Part shown: piece after piece, positions 27,801 through 35,979 of the stretch
Position numbering within the stretch: the first letter of the stretch is position 1
Layout of the letters: each line of letters starts with the position of its first letter
Source: Caulobacter zeae
Lineage (GTDB): Bacteria > Pseudomonadota > Alphaproteobacteria > Caulobacterales > Caulobacteraceae
Direction: 5' to 3'
Length of the DNA: 64,000 nucleotides
Assembly (NCBI RefSeq): GCF_002858925.1
Contig: NZ_PJRS01000022.1
Location: 186,001 to 250,000 of the forward strand
The notes under the pieces: generated by a model
Seen by the model: the letters and a program-made list of their open reading frames with translations, nothing else
Told to the model about the DNA's origin: nothing
Databases searched by the model: none
Made by a program: the position numbers and the translations under genes

Positions 27801-29236
27801 CAGCCGACGGTCTTGGTCGACATTTCCCGGGTGCGCTTCAGCAGCCGGATCTTCTGCCCATTGAGCCCGGTTTCAGGGGCCTGGATCAGGGCGCAGGATC
27901 CCGGCGGCACCCAGCGGAGCCAGGGCTTCAGCATCAGCACGATGCTGTTCAGCTCACGGGCGTCCTCGATCGCGTATCGGCAAAGCTGGCCGACTTGGGT
28001 GGCTTCCTGCACGAGCGGCAGGCCGAGCTCGATCGACCGCTCCTCGCCGTCCGCTTCGACGTAGGCGGCCACCTGGACCGGCGCGTCTGGGGTCACAACC
28101 TCCCAATCCAGCGCCTCCTCGGTGTAGGAGGGCCAGACGGTGTTGATCGCCTCGTCTGCCGCCACTTGCGCCGGCACCGTCGCGGTTCCGACGATGTCGT
28201 CATCCGTAACCGTGACGAGGCTCGCCGACGGCGCATTGACCATGCAAGAGATCTGCGAGCCGCCCAGGATCGGCGTCGCCGCCCCGGCCTGCAGGATCGC
28301 TTTCAGAACTTCCCAGGTGTTGTCGGTGCTGGTGACGCAGCCGCCCATGGTCCAGCCGTTGGCGTCGCAGACGTTGGCCAGATGTACGAAGGCGGCAATG
28401 TCGATCTCCTCGGCGGTGGCGCCGAGGCCGAGGATCAGCACCCCGCCCGAAAGGCGGCCGATGATCCAGGTTAGACCGTGAAGGCCAGGGTTGGCCGACC
28501 ACTCCCAGGTGGCTTCGTCGTCGATGCGATGGGGGCCGTTCCCACCAGGGTAGGTGCTGTCCTTCCGAGGGTCGTAGACCTTGACCCAACGCCCCACCAT
28601 GCGCGGCGAGGGCACGCCCGAGGCGAAGCGCTCGGGGTCATACTCTAGTGCCCAGAGGGTGGCCGCGTAGCCAGACAGCTTGTGCGCCGCCGTCCATTCC
28701 GAGGGCATCCCGCCATGATTGGACGGCGTATCCTTGGAGCCGACCGCCGTCCAGCGCATCCAGCCCTCAGTGGCGAGCCCCAGCTGGCGCTTCTGCCACA
28801 TCCGATTGAGGTAGTAGCCGGAAGCGCCCTCGCCGCTGTCAGCGGTGAACGAGACCGTCACGCCCTCGCACTGGAACGCCTCGAAGCCCTGGATCGGCCC
28901 GGCCCCGCTGTAGACAGTGGCGAAGTTCAGGTACTTGTTGCCCGACCCCGCCGACTGGTTGAAGACGATGTTCCCGCCGATCGCGCAGCGACCCATGCCG
29001 TAGGGCACGCCGGCGCGAGGATCGGCCTGCCACTGCACGGTCGATCCTTGGTCGCGGATCTTCGGCGTCATCGCCTCGGTCGCCTTGACGACCGCATAGG
29101 CCTCGACGGCCAGGGTGGCGGCGGCGGCGACGTTGGCGGCCGTGGCGGCGGCGCTGACCGACATGCCGATCGCGCTTGCGACCTGGAACACGGTTTGGCC
29201 GACCCACGCGGCGACGGCTAGGGCTGCTTGAGGCAC
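24899..29236 (-). CDS. Tail tip / host-specificity protein (J-like)
   Basis: A 1445-residue protein, the largest in the window. I chose GTG 29236, which has GGAG nine bases upstream and overlaps the NlpC-like gene by 19 bases. Residues 1-55 are an Ala-rich hydrophobic helix (VFQVASAIGMSVSAAATAANVAAAATLAVE is the region). Then come PYGMGRCAIGGN and a long beta-rich hub, with fibronectin-like stretches near 600-680, Ala-rich coiled-coil repeats, carbohydrate-binding-like beta segments, and a J-type central-fibre region. The position after the cell-wall peptidase gene is that of the lambda J/HK97 gp24 class, which recognises the host receptor. Confidence 0.85.
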   Translation of the reverse strand: MPQAALAVAAWVGQTVFQVASAIGMSVSAAATAANVAAAATLAVEAYAVVKATEAMTPKIRDQGSTVQWQADPRAGVPYGMGRCAIGGNIVFNQSAGSGNKYLNFATVYSGAGPIQGFEAFQCEGVTVSFTADSGEGASGYYLNRMWQKRQLGLATEGWMRWTAVGSKDTPSNHGGMPSEWTAAHKLSGYAATLWALEYDPERFASGVPSPRMVGRWVKVYDPRKDSTYPGGNGPHRIDDEATWEWSANPGLHGLTWIIGRLSGGVLILGLGATAEEIDIAAFVHLANVCDANGWTMGGCVTSTDNTWEVLKAILQAGAATPILGGSQISCMVNAPSASLVTVTDDDIVGTATVPAQVAADEAINTVWPSYTEEALDWEVVTPDAPVQVAAYVEADGEERSIELGLPLVQEATQVGQLCRYAIEDARELNSIVLMLKPWLRWVPPGSCALIQAPETGLNGQKIRLLKRTREMSTKTVGWTMRTETDAKHSYALGQVNDPPIPRQLTSYNPAVVPLPGEGAFEVVAGQLAGSDGALPAIVVEGEADLYEAVSIVVDYRRIFATTPVTYGDWQSQTFSAKAVRLVVTGVEAGARYQVRLRYITATGVENGGTGTDLGEVEVGGVDAGTVEGKTPAQIIADAGASVQPAIAAVDAATQAASIASGQALALLQTPGTGVIQRLADVEVQADGADARLTDEVALRTAQNAAAVARIGDLEASRRVVANALRNGNAADPQALRYWTAPSGGFVVGNDPRYGPYFGAVANTSGATRVLLSEIHGTSPGDVWSLGLQGDPGGSFGSARAFVFFTWTRAGIQLGNSAEVFLDTGVMSWTKRAELKGVTVPATVAGQVPDGFQICYAVPNGHLNSTFSYVMVNQGAVALPFNDLSTAKDSLARTASLELAQAATDGSLAVLTNRVGVSMQQGDSVVANARFGAYTAAAGIPDGWSEYLNGAAATRQPAPGGRYAPRWSTAATQMYGIVQSVVLTPGDWILEFQAMVTSGDWRGCGLLASYPGGEIGRIDCGVDPDNGGVIGAGGPGYRRFTKKVAVPSPVVVTFYAMATWDGYASGRSAKTIDIQVADVYPVDAAVRAAQADASTALTAYSTLSASFASYQTTTDARFTSPTGEVQVAKSQAIAQSLADANQAISTYDASTTASFGGLRAATGLLQSAMTTVQGRVVAWLKLTASSGSEEAKVEVVADEGGSLIRMVAKAISLANTVGGVVIDVLKIVGGEVFFGAPVSIDVAGKRLTLGPGFGSSSDLVWWFGPSATSVVSMTKVNGHFALATDGKVYYGTAELGTGAGNPDAVTGRYGQQSNLAPNTGTHALAVQLDLSGVAASDLVEAKFLITQEMAGALSTTGTWSGGWEIVEQTTAGGSTAVRASGLLTIEDSGGGLLDIQSSEPMDAFMRLPERTLNGTVRYALRMWRNSGPTITGNGIHAELRVQRTP

Positions 29237-29664
29237 GGCGGTGCGCTCCACAGGATCTGGATGTCGGAAGGTTCCGGACGGGCAATGCGGCAAAGCCCGT
29301 CCACGTTCGAGAAGGCAAGGACGTGGTTCTGATCCATCACCACGCCCAGGGCGGGCCAGTCCTCGCCGCTGGGCAAAGCGACGATGTCGCTGGGCAAGGC
29401 GTAGGCCCAGCCGAGACGCATGAGGCCCAGATCGTCCACGGCCGCTTCGATCGAGGCGAACCCGGTTCGCCTGATCGCGCGACGGGCGCCAAGGGCGGTG
29501 CTGTAGAGGCCGCCGCGTAGTAGGCGCGGCGCATAGCCCATGCCAAGCGCCGCGAAGGCGGCCAGGCGCACGCAATCGTAATGGCCCCAGGCGAAGGCGT
29601 GACCCTCGAACGCGGCGCGCGTGGCCTCGGCGACCTGAACGCGGAGATCCAGAGGATGGGTCAC
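29218..29664 (-). CDS. NlpC/P60-like tail peptidase (DUF6950 type)
   Basis: A 148-residue protein. The N-terminal AWGHYDCVRLAAFAALG supplies a candidate catalytic Cys. A later DIVALP, LGVVMDQNHVLAF gives the downstream strands and His of the papain-like fold. Tail peptidases of this type cut peptidoglycan during DNA entry and occupy this exact slot ahead of the tail tip gene. The gene contains one copy of the 15-bp prophage palindrome at 29456-29470. Confidence 0.8.
   Translation of the reverse strand: MTHPLDLRVQVAEATRAAFEGHAFAWGHYDCVRLAAFAALGMGYAPRLLRGGLYSTALGARRAIRRTGFASIEAAVDDLGLMRLGWAYALPSDIVALPSGEDWPALGVVMDQNHVLAFSNVDGLCRIARPEPSDIQILWSAPPCLKQP
29456..29470. repeat. 15-bp prophage palindrome, copy 2
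   Basis: GCGAAC-CCG-GTTCGC, exact and extended to 17 bases by flanking G and C. Inside the NlpC-like gene, 5771 bases from copy 1. Confidence 0.85.
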
Positions 29665-30323
29665 TTCGTCACCCCGAAATAGGTGGAACCGTAGAGCCGC
29701 GCATAGGCGGCGGCCTGGGCGGCGCTCAGCGAACTGGTGGGGGTCGTCGAGCCCCAGGGGATCGTCCGGCTGACGTTCTGCATGAACTGCATACCCATCT
29801 CGCCGGGCTTGCAGCGCTGGTGCGTACCGTGGTTCAGCCGCACCCCTTCCCGGGGCCGCAGGAACCGGCCAAACCGGCTCAGCACCGTGACGGTCAGGGA
29901 CCGGACCCCCTTATCGACGGTGTTCGTCGGAACGTCGCTCTGCCCGATCATCAGCGGGATCGCATCGCCAATCGGGCGCCCCGTGATGGGATCCAGCACT
30001 ACCTCCCAGATCCGCACGCGCCGCTTGCCGGCGGCCGACAGAGCGGCGGTGACGGTGTTGACCAAGGCCGGGGGCGGGAAGAGCACGAACGATGTCGAGG
30101 GCACTTCAGAGGTCACGCCATCGCTGATCGGGCCGACAGCGCCAAGCACGCCGTAATTGCCGTCGACGGGGGTGAACTCGGCGGCCTGACCGTCGACCGG
30201 AAAGCTGAAGGGCGAGTGCTCGCTAAGCCGCAGCGGTCCCGTCGGAAGGTCCCACTGAAGGCAATAGGGCATCATCACCGCCGAGCGTTTCAGCGCGGCG
30301 GCCGTCGTGGGCGCGAGGCTCAT
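29661..30323 (-). CDS. Minor tail protein
   Basis: A 220-residue protein from ATG 30323. It is beta-rich (YCLQWDLPTGPLRLSEHS, RRVRIWEVVLDP) and ends with FMQNVSRTIPWGSTTP. A CKPGEMGMQFM segment contains the only Cys of its second half. Its place between the tape-measure side proteins and the peptidase is that of lambda L/M or GTA hub-type proteins. Its stop overlaps the next start by four bases. Confidence 0.7.
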   Translation of the reverse strand: MSLAPTTAAALKRSAVMMPYCLQWDLPTGPLRLSEHSPFSFPVDGQAAEFTPVDGNYGVLGAVGPISDGVTSEVPSTSFVLFPPPALVNTVTAALSAAGKRRVRIWEVVLDPITGRPIGDAIPLMIGQSDVPTNTVDKGVRSLTVTVLSRFGRFLRPREGVRLNHGTHQRCKPGEMGMQFMQNVSRTIPWGSTTPTSSLSAAQAAAYARLYGSTYFGVTK

Positions 30324-30328
30324 GGCGG

Positions 30329-30922
30329 TTACTGGATCTCGGTAATCGTGAAGCTGACGCCGGTGTGTCTCAACCGGACCAGCGACCATTCGACGTTACC
30401 CGTCTCCAGCTTTCCCTGGATCTGGGGGTCGGCGAAGTTGAGGGCGGCGCCATCGGGAGGCCTGACCCGAACCATGGGACTGATGGGCAGGAGCGCCTTG
30501 CCGTTGGCGTCGACCAGGGCGTCTGCGCTGGTGCAGTAGAGGAAGCCTTCGCCCGCGACCTCGAAGCTGAAGAACGCGAAGCCAGGAACCGTCGAGCCGG
30601 GGGTAAGCCCCCTAACAGCCAACCTGGCTCCGGTCTGGCCCGCTCCATCGACAACCGCAGTCGCCGGGATCTGGGCGACGTCGGCCTGCGGCCAACTCAA
30701 CGAGATTAGCCCGCCCTCGGTCTTGTGCCTGACCTGGGCGGCGCAGAACCGGCGGGCGTCGACCGGGTTCAATTCGGGGATCGTGACCTTCACTCCCCAC
30801 TTGCCCGGCCGAAGGATCGTCTGGACCTTGCCGACCACGATCGGCTCCATGTCGGCGTTGGCGTCGACATAGAAGGGCTCGACCTGAGCCGTCTTGGGCA
30901 GGCGTGGAAGTTGGAAAGCCAT
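30329..30922 (-). CDS. Minor tail protein (distal tail type)
   Basis: A 197-residue, beta-rich protein starting MAFQLPRLPKTAQVEPFYVD. It lies four bases after the tape measure gene, the usual slot of a distal tail or lambda M-like protein. No recognised catalytic motif. Assignment rests on position and composition. Confidence 0.65.
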   Translation of the reverse strand: MAFQLPRLPKTAQVEPFYVDANADMEPIVVGKVQTILRPGKWGVKVTIPELNPVDARRFCAAQVRHKTEGGLISLSWPQADVAQIPATAVVDGAGQTGARLAVRGLTPGSTVPGFAFFSFEVAGEGFLYCTSADALVDANGKALLPISPMVRVRPPDGAALNFADPQIQGKLETGNVEWSLVRLRHTGVSFTITEIQ

Positions 30923-30926
30923 CTAC

Positions 30927-33410
30927 CTACCTCCAGCCCAGCCGGGCCTTGGCCTGCTGCGCCAGCCGGGCCTGGGTGAGCGCCAGGCCGCCTTGCGCGC
31001 CTCGGGTCGCCGCCCGGTTTTCACTGGCGTCGATCTGGTCGTTGATCTGCGCCAGCAGATCCTCGGTCATCACCGCGCCGCGCAGATCGAACACCGGCCC
31101 GCCGCCGCGCAGGAACGACCCGCCCGCCAGAGCCGCCGGTGACGAACCCAGGATCCCACCGCCTGCGAAACCGCCGATGCGGCCCGAGTTGATCGCTTCG
31201 AGCAGCGCGCGATGCTTTCGCGTGGCGGCGGCGTTGACGATGAACTCGCCGTCGCTGAACCGCGCGAGCTTGCCCTTGCCGTTGCTGGCCAGGATGCTGT
31301 CGGAGGTTCCCGTTCCCGGCCCCTGGAGAAGACCGCCACCGGCGAAGCCGCCGAGGTAGCCGCCGTCCTTGAAGCCGAAGAGCGCCATCGCCGCCTTGGC
31401 GATCCCGCCCCCCGCCTTCTTGGAAAACGCCTCCGCGAGGCCCTTGGCAGCCCCCTTGAGAAGCGACTGCCGCAGTTGCTCGCCGAAATAGGCAAGCAGC
31501 CCCTTCGCGCCGCCCCTGAAGGCCGCATCGAGCGCGCCGTAGGTCGCATCATAGATGCGATCGAACTGCTGCTGGCGCATGGCCTCCAGGGCGTTCGCCA
31601 GGTCGGCCACGCGGTCTTCGCTGCTGACCAGACCCCGCTCGTTCGAAACCACATCGACCGGGCGGCCGACGTCGCTGTTGATGTCGAAGAAGGTGCTGGG
31701 ATCGACGGTCGCGGGATCGATCTCCCATCCCTGGATCCCGCCCTTGTCCTTGCCCTTACCCTTGGGCTTGCCCGCCGGTGGAGCCGTGGCCGCCTGAAGC
31801 GCCTTGGCCTCGTCAACGAACTCCTTCAGGTCGGCGTTGCCGAGATCGACGATCGCCTTCTCAAGCTCGATCATCCTGGCCTTGGCGGCCTTGATCGAGT
31901 CAGCAAGTTCCTGGTCGCTCTTGCCGCCCGTGTACCAATTGGCGATCTCGCCCGCGAAGAACCGCTTTGCCCGGCCCATTTGGTCTTGCAGCGAGCCGTG
32001 GTCGCCAAAGCCGAAATCCCGGCCGAACGCCTCTCGGCGCTGCTGGGGCAAGCGTCGCTCGTTGTTCTGGATCTGGGTCGAGAGGTTTGCCCGCTCGCCG
32101 AGCAGCTTATTGATCGCCGCGGCCTTCTGCGCGGCGGCCAGCTCCCAGAGCTTGGCGGCCGCCTTGCCGACCTCCCCGGCGAAGGCCGTGATGCCCGGCA
32201 CCGCCCCGGCGGCCTCCTTGCCCACGCTGGCCAGCTTGCCCGGCGTCGGATCGAGGAGCGCCCTGGCGTCGGCCAGCGAACTCTTCAGGTCGTCCGTCGT
32301 CGCCTGGAGCCCCGCCACATCGCGCTGGGCGACGGCGGCTTCACCAGCGACGCTGGCGATCGCGATGCCCACGGCGGTGATCGCCAGACCGACGGGCCCG
32401 CCGAAGGCCGTCAGGATCGCCGCGCCAGCGCCGCGTCCCGCCACCGCCGCCTTGGTGGCGTTGGCGACGAAGCCGACGCCTAGCGCCACGCCCAGGACGG
32501 CGATCGCCGGGATCAGCACGTCGATGTTGTCGGCCAGCGTCTTGATCGCCGCCGCCATGGTGGCGCTCGCGCCCGAGGCTTGGTCGCCCTCGCCGACGTA
32601 CTTGACCAGGGCGTTGCGCAGCTGGGTGAGCGCCTGCGCCGTAGTCAGGCTCGACTTGGCCGCCCGCTCCTCCAGCTGGGCCGAGCCCCGCAGGAAGGCC
32701 GCGAAGAACTCCTGCGACGAGACCTTACCGGCCAGCACCTCGGCCCGCAGTTTGGCGACCGAGCCGCTGAAGCGATCGGCCCCGGCCGCGACGGCCTGCA
32801 GGATCGGGAAAGCACCCTCGTTGATGCTGTTGAACTCCTCGGCCCGCACCGTGCCGGCCTGGAGCGCTTGGCTCAGCTGGAGCAGCGCGCCCGAAGCGGC
32901 CGCAGGATCGCCGCCCTGGATCCGCAGGGCGTTGGTCACGCCGTCGGTGAACCGCAGCAGGTCATTCTGGCTCGCGCCGAGCGTCTTGGCCGCCTGCGCG
33001 GCCCGGCCATAGAGCGTGCCCAGCGTCTCCAGTTCGACGCCGTTCTTCTGCGCCGAGGCGAACAGTGCCTCTTGGACCTGCGCCAGCGCCGCGCCCTCGA
33101 CGCCGGCCACCTTCAGCGAGTTGGTGAACCGGGTGTAGGTGTCGGCGATCTCGGCGACCTCGCGGGCGCTCATCGCCGCGCCGAACGCCGAAGCCACGCC
33201 CGCCAGACCAGCCCGCAACTTGTCGGGGTTGAGGCTGCTGGCCAGGTTGTCGTTGGCCGCCTTGAAGTTCCGCGAGAACTTCCAAGCGCGGTCCTCCATC
33301 TTCTTGGAGCCGCCGTCGACAACGCCGATGGCCTTGGTCCACTGCTTTTCCAGGCTGCGAATGTCGGCCGAGACTTGCAGCAGCAGAGCGTCGGCGTCCT
33401 TGCGAGCCAT
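30927..33410 (-). CDS. Tail tape measure protein
   Basis: An 827-residue, mostly helical protein. Residues 60-260 match the tape-measure N-terminal domain (AMSAREVAEIADTYTRFTNS, LYGRAAQAAKTLGAS, GALLQLSQALQAGTVRAEEF). Around 290-350 are hydrophobic segments (LIPAIAVLGVALGVGFVA and a second one) thought to insert into the inner membrane during DNA delivery. The C-terminus is Gly-rich (LGGFAGGGLLQGPGTG, GRIGGFAGGGILG). With about 1.5 angstroms per residue, a tail near 120 nm would be expected. This marks the phage as long-tailed. Confidence 0.92.
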   Translation of the reverse strand: MARKDADALLLQVSADIRSLEKQWTKAIGVVDGGSKKMEDRAWKFSRNFKAANDNLASSLNPDKLRAGLAGVASAFGAAMSAREVAEIADTYTRFTNSLKVAGVEGAALAQVQEALFASAQKNGVELETLGTLYGRAAQAAKTLGASQNDLLRFTDGVTNALRIQGGDPAAASGALLQLSQALQAGTVRAEEFNSINEGAFPILQAVAAGADRFSGSVAKLRAEVLAGKVSSQEFFAAFLRGSAQLEERAAKSSLTTAQALTQLRNALVKYVGEGDQASGASATMAAAIKTLADNIDVLIPAIAVLGVALGVGFVANATKAAVAGRGAGAAILTAFGGPVGLAITAVGIAIASVAGEAAVAQRDVAGLQATTDDLKSSLADARALLDPTPGKLASVGKEAAGAVPGITAFAGEVGKAAAKLWELAAAQKAAAINKLLGERANLSTQIQNNERRLPQQRREAFGRDFGFGDHGSLQDQMGRAKRFFAGEIANWYTGGKSDQELADSIKAAKARMIELEKAIVDLGNADLKEFVDEAKALQAATAPPAGKPKGKGKDKGGIQGWEIDPATVDPSTFFDINSDVGRPVDVVSNERGLVSSEDRVADLANALEAMRQQQFDRIYDATYGALDAAFRGGAKGLLAYFGEQLRQSLLKGAAKGLAEAFSKKAGGGIAKAAMALFGFKDGGYLGGFAGGGLLQGPGTGTSDSILASNGKGKLARFSDGEFIVNAAATRKHRALLEAINSGRIGGFAGGGILGSSPAALAGGSFLRGGGPVFDLRGAVMTEDLLAQINDQIDASENRAATRGAQGGLALTQARLAQQAKARLGWR

Positions 33411-33413
33411 GCT

Positions 33414-33833
33414 TCACCCCTTGGGATAGATTTTGTTCAGGGCCTTGCGAGCGCCGGCCGCCAGGTCGCGCTTCGTCGGCCTCTTCCAGGCGCGGTAAGT
33501 CGGGAAGAAGCTCGGGCTGGCCTCGACGTGGGTTCCGTCGCGAGCGCGGTGGCCGTGCTCGATGTTGCCGCCGATGAACTTGCCGTCGGCGTCGCGGGCG
33601 TCGGCCGTGATCCGGTAGCTCAATGGTCGGTCCGGGTTTTCGTAGGCGCGGATGCTGTCGCGGAACTTGCCCGGGTCATCCGATTGGGGATCGACGGGGG
33701 CGGCCCTCTTTTGCCGCCCCACCAGCTGGTCGACCTTTCGATAGAGCCTGCTGTCGACCTCTTCCTTCACAGCCGGCGGCAGGCGCTTCATGCGCGCCAG
33801 CGCCCGCTCGATGTTCTTCATGCGGCGCGGCAT
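33414..33833 (-). CDS. HK97 gp10-like tail-completion protein
   Basis: A 139-residue basic protein from ATG 33833. It has MKNIERALARMKRLPPAVK at the start, ALARM/REKV-type helices, then NIEHGHRARDGTHVEASPSF and FPTYRAWKR, in the pattern of HK97-gp10/Phage_HK97_gp10-like proteins (EFGT..q.a.PFm.pA). The location differs from HK97, being after the chaperones, so a minor tail role is also possible. Confidence 0.6.
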   Translation of the reverse strand: MPRRMKNIERALARMKRLPPAVKEEVDSRLYRKVDQLVGRQKRAAPVDPQSDDPGKFRDSIRAYENPDRPLSYRITADARDADGKFIGGNIEHGHRARDGTHVEASPSFFPTYRAWKRPTKRDLAAGARKALNKIYPKG

Positions 33834-33837
33834 GGCG

Positions 33838-34050
33838 TCATCCCCACTTGGCCATAAGGGCGTCGTGCTCTTCGGGTGTGGGCGGCTTGGGTGGTTCTTC
33901 ACCGCAATTGGCCGCCTTCCAGCCGGAGATGGCGGCGGCCAGTTCCCATTCGGTCAGGTCGTCGACCTGACGCGGCGAAAGGCCGATGACAGCGCCAAGG
34001 CCGTACAGCTGGGCGAAGTCGGTGAGAGCGGTCAGGTCGCGGGGCTCTCC
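33838..34050 (-). CDS. Tail chaperone extension read by -1 frameshift
   Basis: An open frame of 70 codons that overlaps the end of the upstream chaperone in the -1 frame. It reads DLTALTDFAQLYGLGAVIG, LSPRQVDDLTEWELAAAI and SGWKAANCG, a helical pattern like tail-assembly chaperones. It contains no ATG, GTG or TTG before its last five codons, so independent initiation is not available. A run of five G (34053-34049) occurs where the frames meet. Ribosomes slipping back one base there would make a 203-residue fusion, as for lambda G/GT. The slippery site is not a perfect X-XXY-YYZ heptamer. Confidence 0.75.
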   Translation of the reverse strand, partial: GEPRDLTALTDFAQLYGLGAVIGLSPRQVDDLTEWELAAAISGWKAANCGEEPPKPPTPEEHDALMAKWG

Positions 34051-34448
34051 CCCGCCATCGGCTCCCCCGGCTCTTCCTCCTCCGGGGCTTGCCGCGAAGC
34101 CCAGAGGACCTCCAGGGCGGTCGTCGCGTGGTCGAGCAGCCCCTGGATCCCGCGCTCGTCGATATCGAGGCGAACCAGGTTCGTCGCGTCCTTGCTGGTC
34201 ATGCCGGCCCCCAGGAGGCCCTGGTAGATCGGCGCCCGCACGTCCTCGGCGTGGAACTCGACGCCGGCGGCCAGCGCCTCGATGCCCGAGTATTTCGAGA
34301 GGGCGAAAACGGCCCGAGCCAGCCGGCGCAGCACTTCGCCGATGCCCGTTCCACAGGCTTTCTCGATGCGGCGGATCTCGCCGAGGCGGATACGGAAGTC
34401 CCGCTCCTCCCCGGCGAAATCGGCGGTGCAGTGACCCGAGCCGTCCAT
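34032..34448 (-). CDS. Tail assembly chaperone (GTA TAC family)
   Basis: A 138-residue protein whose ATG overlaps the tail tube stop. The N-terminal ADFAGEERDFRIRLGEIRRI and EKACGTGIGEVLRRLA match the phage/gene-transfer-agent TAC family. The acidic C-terminus (EEEEPGEPMAGESPAT) ends just after the G-run that probably promotes a frameshift into the extension. The short form would be the abundant product. It is expected to coat the tape measure during tail assembly. Confidence 0.85.
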   Translation of the reverse strand: MDGSGHCTADFAGEERDFRIRLGEIRRIEKACGTGIGEVLRRLARAVFALSKYSGIEALAAGVEFHAEDVRAPIYQGLLGAGMTSKDATNLVRLDIDERGIQGLLDHATTALEVLWASRQAPEEEEPGEPMAGESPAT

Positions 34449-34906
34449 CAGCTGCCCGCCTGGATCACGGTCATGGTGATCTCGCCGTCGGAGGCCAGCG
34501 TCATGGACGTCTGGGCCTTCTCGCCGACGTTGCCGGTCACGGAGAAGTTGGACAGATGATAGAACCCTTCCCACAGGACGCCGCCGTCAGCCGCCGGGAC
34601 GTCCATGATGATCTGGCACTTCACCGGGTCAGGCGACTTCAGCCAGGTCCACATGCGCGGCAGGTCCGGCAGGTTGAGAATGCCGGCGCCGGTGAAGGCG
34701 CTCGACAGCGACACCTTCTCGCGCACCAGCCAGGACAGCAGATCGGTGTCGGTGCAGTCGGGCAGGTTGAAGTCGTTGGTCGCGGCCTCGAAGGTCAGTT
34801 CGCGCTCGGCGTTGATCGAGCAGATCCCTTCGAAGGTTTCGGGGTTTCCGCCCGCGCTGACCTTCAGCACGAGCTTCACGCCCCGCGCATGTTTAACGCC
34901 CGCCAT
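34448..34906 (-). CDS. Major tail tube protein
   Basis: A 152-residue, mostly beta protein. GICSINAERELTFEAATND and CTDTDLLSWLVREKVSLSS are typical of the Phage_tail_2 tube subunit, and the last strands carry SVTGNVGEKAQTSMTLAS. A strong ribosome site (AGGAGG) precedes the ATG, in keeping with a highly made structural protein. It is followed by the chaperone pair and tape measure, the canonical order. Confidence 0.9.
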   Translation of the reverse strand: MAGVKHARGVKLVLKVSAGGNPETFEGICSINAERELTFEAATNDFNLPDCTDTDLLSWLVREKVSLSSAFTGAGILNLPDLPRMWTWLKSPDPVKCQIIMDVPAADGGVLWEGFYHLSNFSVTGNVGEKAQTSMTLASDGEITMTVIQAGS

Positions 34907-34984
34907 GACGGGGCCTCCTATGAATGTTGGTGGACGCCCTACCCGGGCCAGGATCGGGGCGAGCCCCGGATGTCACGCGCCTGG

Positions 34985-35410
34985 TCAGTCCAGGGCGGTT
35001 GTCTCGTAGCGATAGGCGACGCGGCCCCGGCTCGATTGGTCGGGGTCGGTGCCGTAGGTCTCGGGCGTTTCCATCTCGGCTAGCACGACCGCGTGCCCCT
35101 CGATCTCCAGGGCCTCGCCCAGGGCCTGGACGATCGCCGCGCCCATCAGGCGGGCCACGTCGGAGCCAGGCACGCCGGCGACGATCTTGGTCCACCATTG
35201 CACGGTCGAGACGATCTCATGCGCCTCGCCGCAGCCGTCGGACTGATCGTCGATTTCGTGCTGGCCGAGGACCACGTAGGGCAGCGGCGCGTTCGTCGGC
35301 ACCTCGGTGTAGAGCCTCACCTCGGCGAGGCCCATGGCCGCCTTCAAAGCGGCCGATGCCCGCAGCGCCGCCTCCTCCGCGCGCTTGAAAGGAAGGGCCG
35401 GGCTAGCCAT
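34985..35410 (-). CDS. DUF3168 tail terminator/completion protein
   Basis: A 141-residue protein from ATG 35410. Helical N-terminus (RAEEAALRASAALKAAM), then RLYTEVPTNAPLPYVVLGQ and STVQWWTKIVAGVPGSD, the DUF3168 signature. The family includes HK97 gp10/lambda U-like tail terminators that cap the tube. The gene overlaps the head-closure gene by eight bases. Confidence 0.85.
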   Translation of the reverse strand: MASPALPFKRAEEAALRASAALKAAMGLAEVRLYTEVPTNAPLPYVVLGQHEIDDQSDGCGEAHEIVSTVQWWTKIVAGVPGSDVARLMGAAIVQALGEALEIEGHAVVLAEMETPETYGTDPDQSSRGRVAYRYETTALD

Positions 35411-35741
35411 CGGTCCCTCCGGTGTCGCAGGCGAAATCGAGGACACGAGCGCGGCGATCGAGGATCCTAGAGCGGATCGCGAACACGTCGCCCGTGCCCA
35501 GGTCGACGACGCGGAACGCCGTCGTCACCGTGGCCAGCAGCTGCGAGATCCGCACCCGCACGACGACGGGCTGCACGCCCTGGAGGCGGGCGTTGATCGC
35601 GGTCTCACCGCCGCGCAGCCAGGTGAAACCGGCGGCGGTCTCGAAGGCCGGATCGGCGACCCAGTCGCCCAAGCGGTCGCCGTTCCGGTCGAGGCCCCGC
35701 TGTTCGAAGCGGACCCGTTCGGGAAATTGTCCGGCCCGCAT
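35403..35741 (-). CDS. Head closure / head-tail adaptor protein
   Basis: A 112-residue beta-barrel protein: MRAGQFPERVRFEQRG, then WLRGGETAINARLQG and FRVVDLGTGDVFAIRSR. This is the Phage_H_T_join pattern (SPP1 gp16/HK97 gp7-like). It closes the neck between portal-connector and tail. Confidence 0.85.
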   Translation of the reverse strand: MRAGQFPERVRFEQRGLDRNGDRLGDWVADPAFETAAGFTWLRGGETAINARLQGVQPVVVRVRISQLLATVTTAFRVVDLGTGDVFAIRSRILDRRARVLDFACDTGGTDG

Positions 35742-35742
35742 G

Positions 35743-35955
35743 TCAGCCCTCGCGAACCGGGTTCGCCTGGATCAGGCTGACGGGCTGCTGGCCGCGCCGG
35801 GGCGTGGCGATCCGATGGGCCTTGCCAGCGGCGATCGCCGCCGTCGCGCAAGGCGTCGTGACCAGCAGGATATGCCCGGGAAGGTAGACGGTGGTTCGCC
35901 GGCGATCCTTGGGCGGCGTCCAGTCGAAGCGGGCGGTGAACTCGACCCACGGCAT
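35743..35955 (-). CDS. Small basic protein of unknown function
   Basis: A 70-residue protein (MPWVEFTARFDWTPPKDRR, then VYLPGHILLVTTPCA) one base from the head-closure gene. Similar tiny proteins occur in the connector region of many alphaproteobacterial phages. Its last codons read through one 15-bp prophage palindrome (35752-35766, encoding ANPVR). No function known. Confidence 0.65.
   Translation of the reverse strand: MPWVEFTARFDWTPPKDRRRTTVYLPGHILLVTTPCATAAIAAGKAHRIATPRRGQQPVSLIQANPVREG
35752..35766. repeat. 15-bp prophage palindrome, copy 3
   Basis: GCGAAC-CGG-GTTCGC, exact, in the last codons of a small connector-region gene, 6296 bases from copy 2. Confidence 0.85.
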
Positions 35956-35979
35956 GGCACAGCCTCCTGGTGCTGGCGG

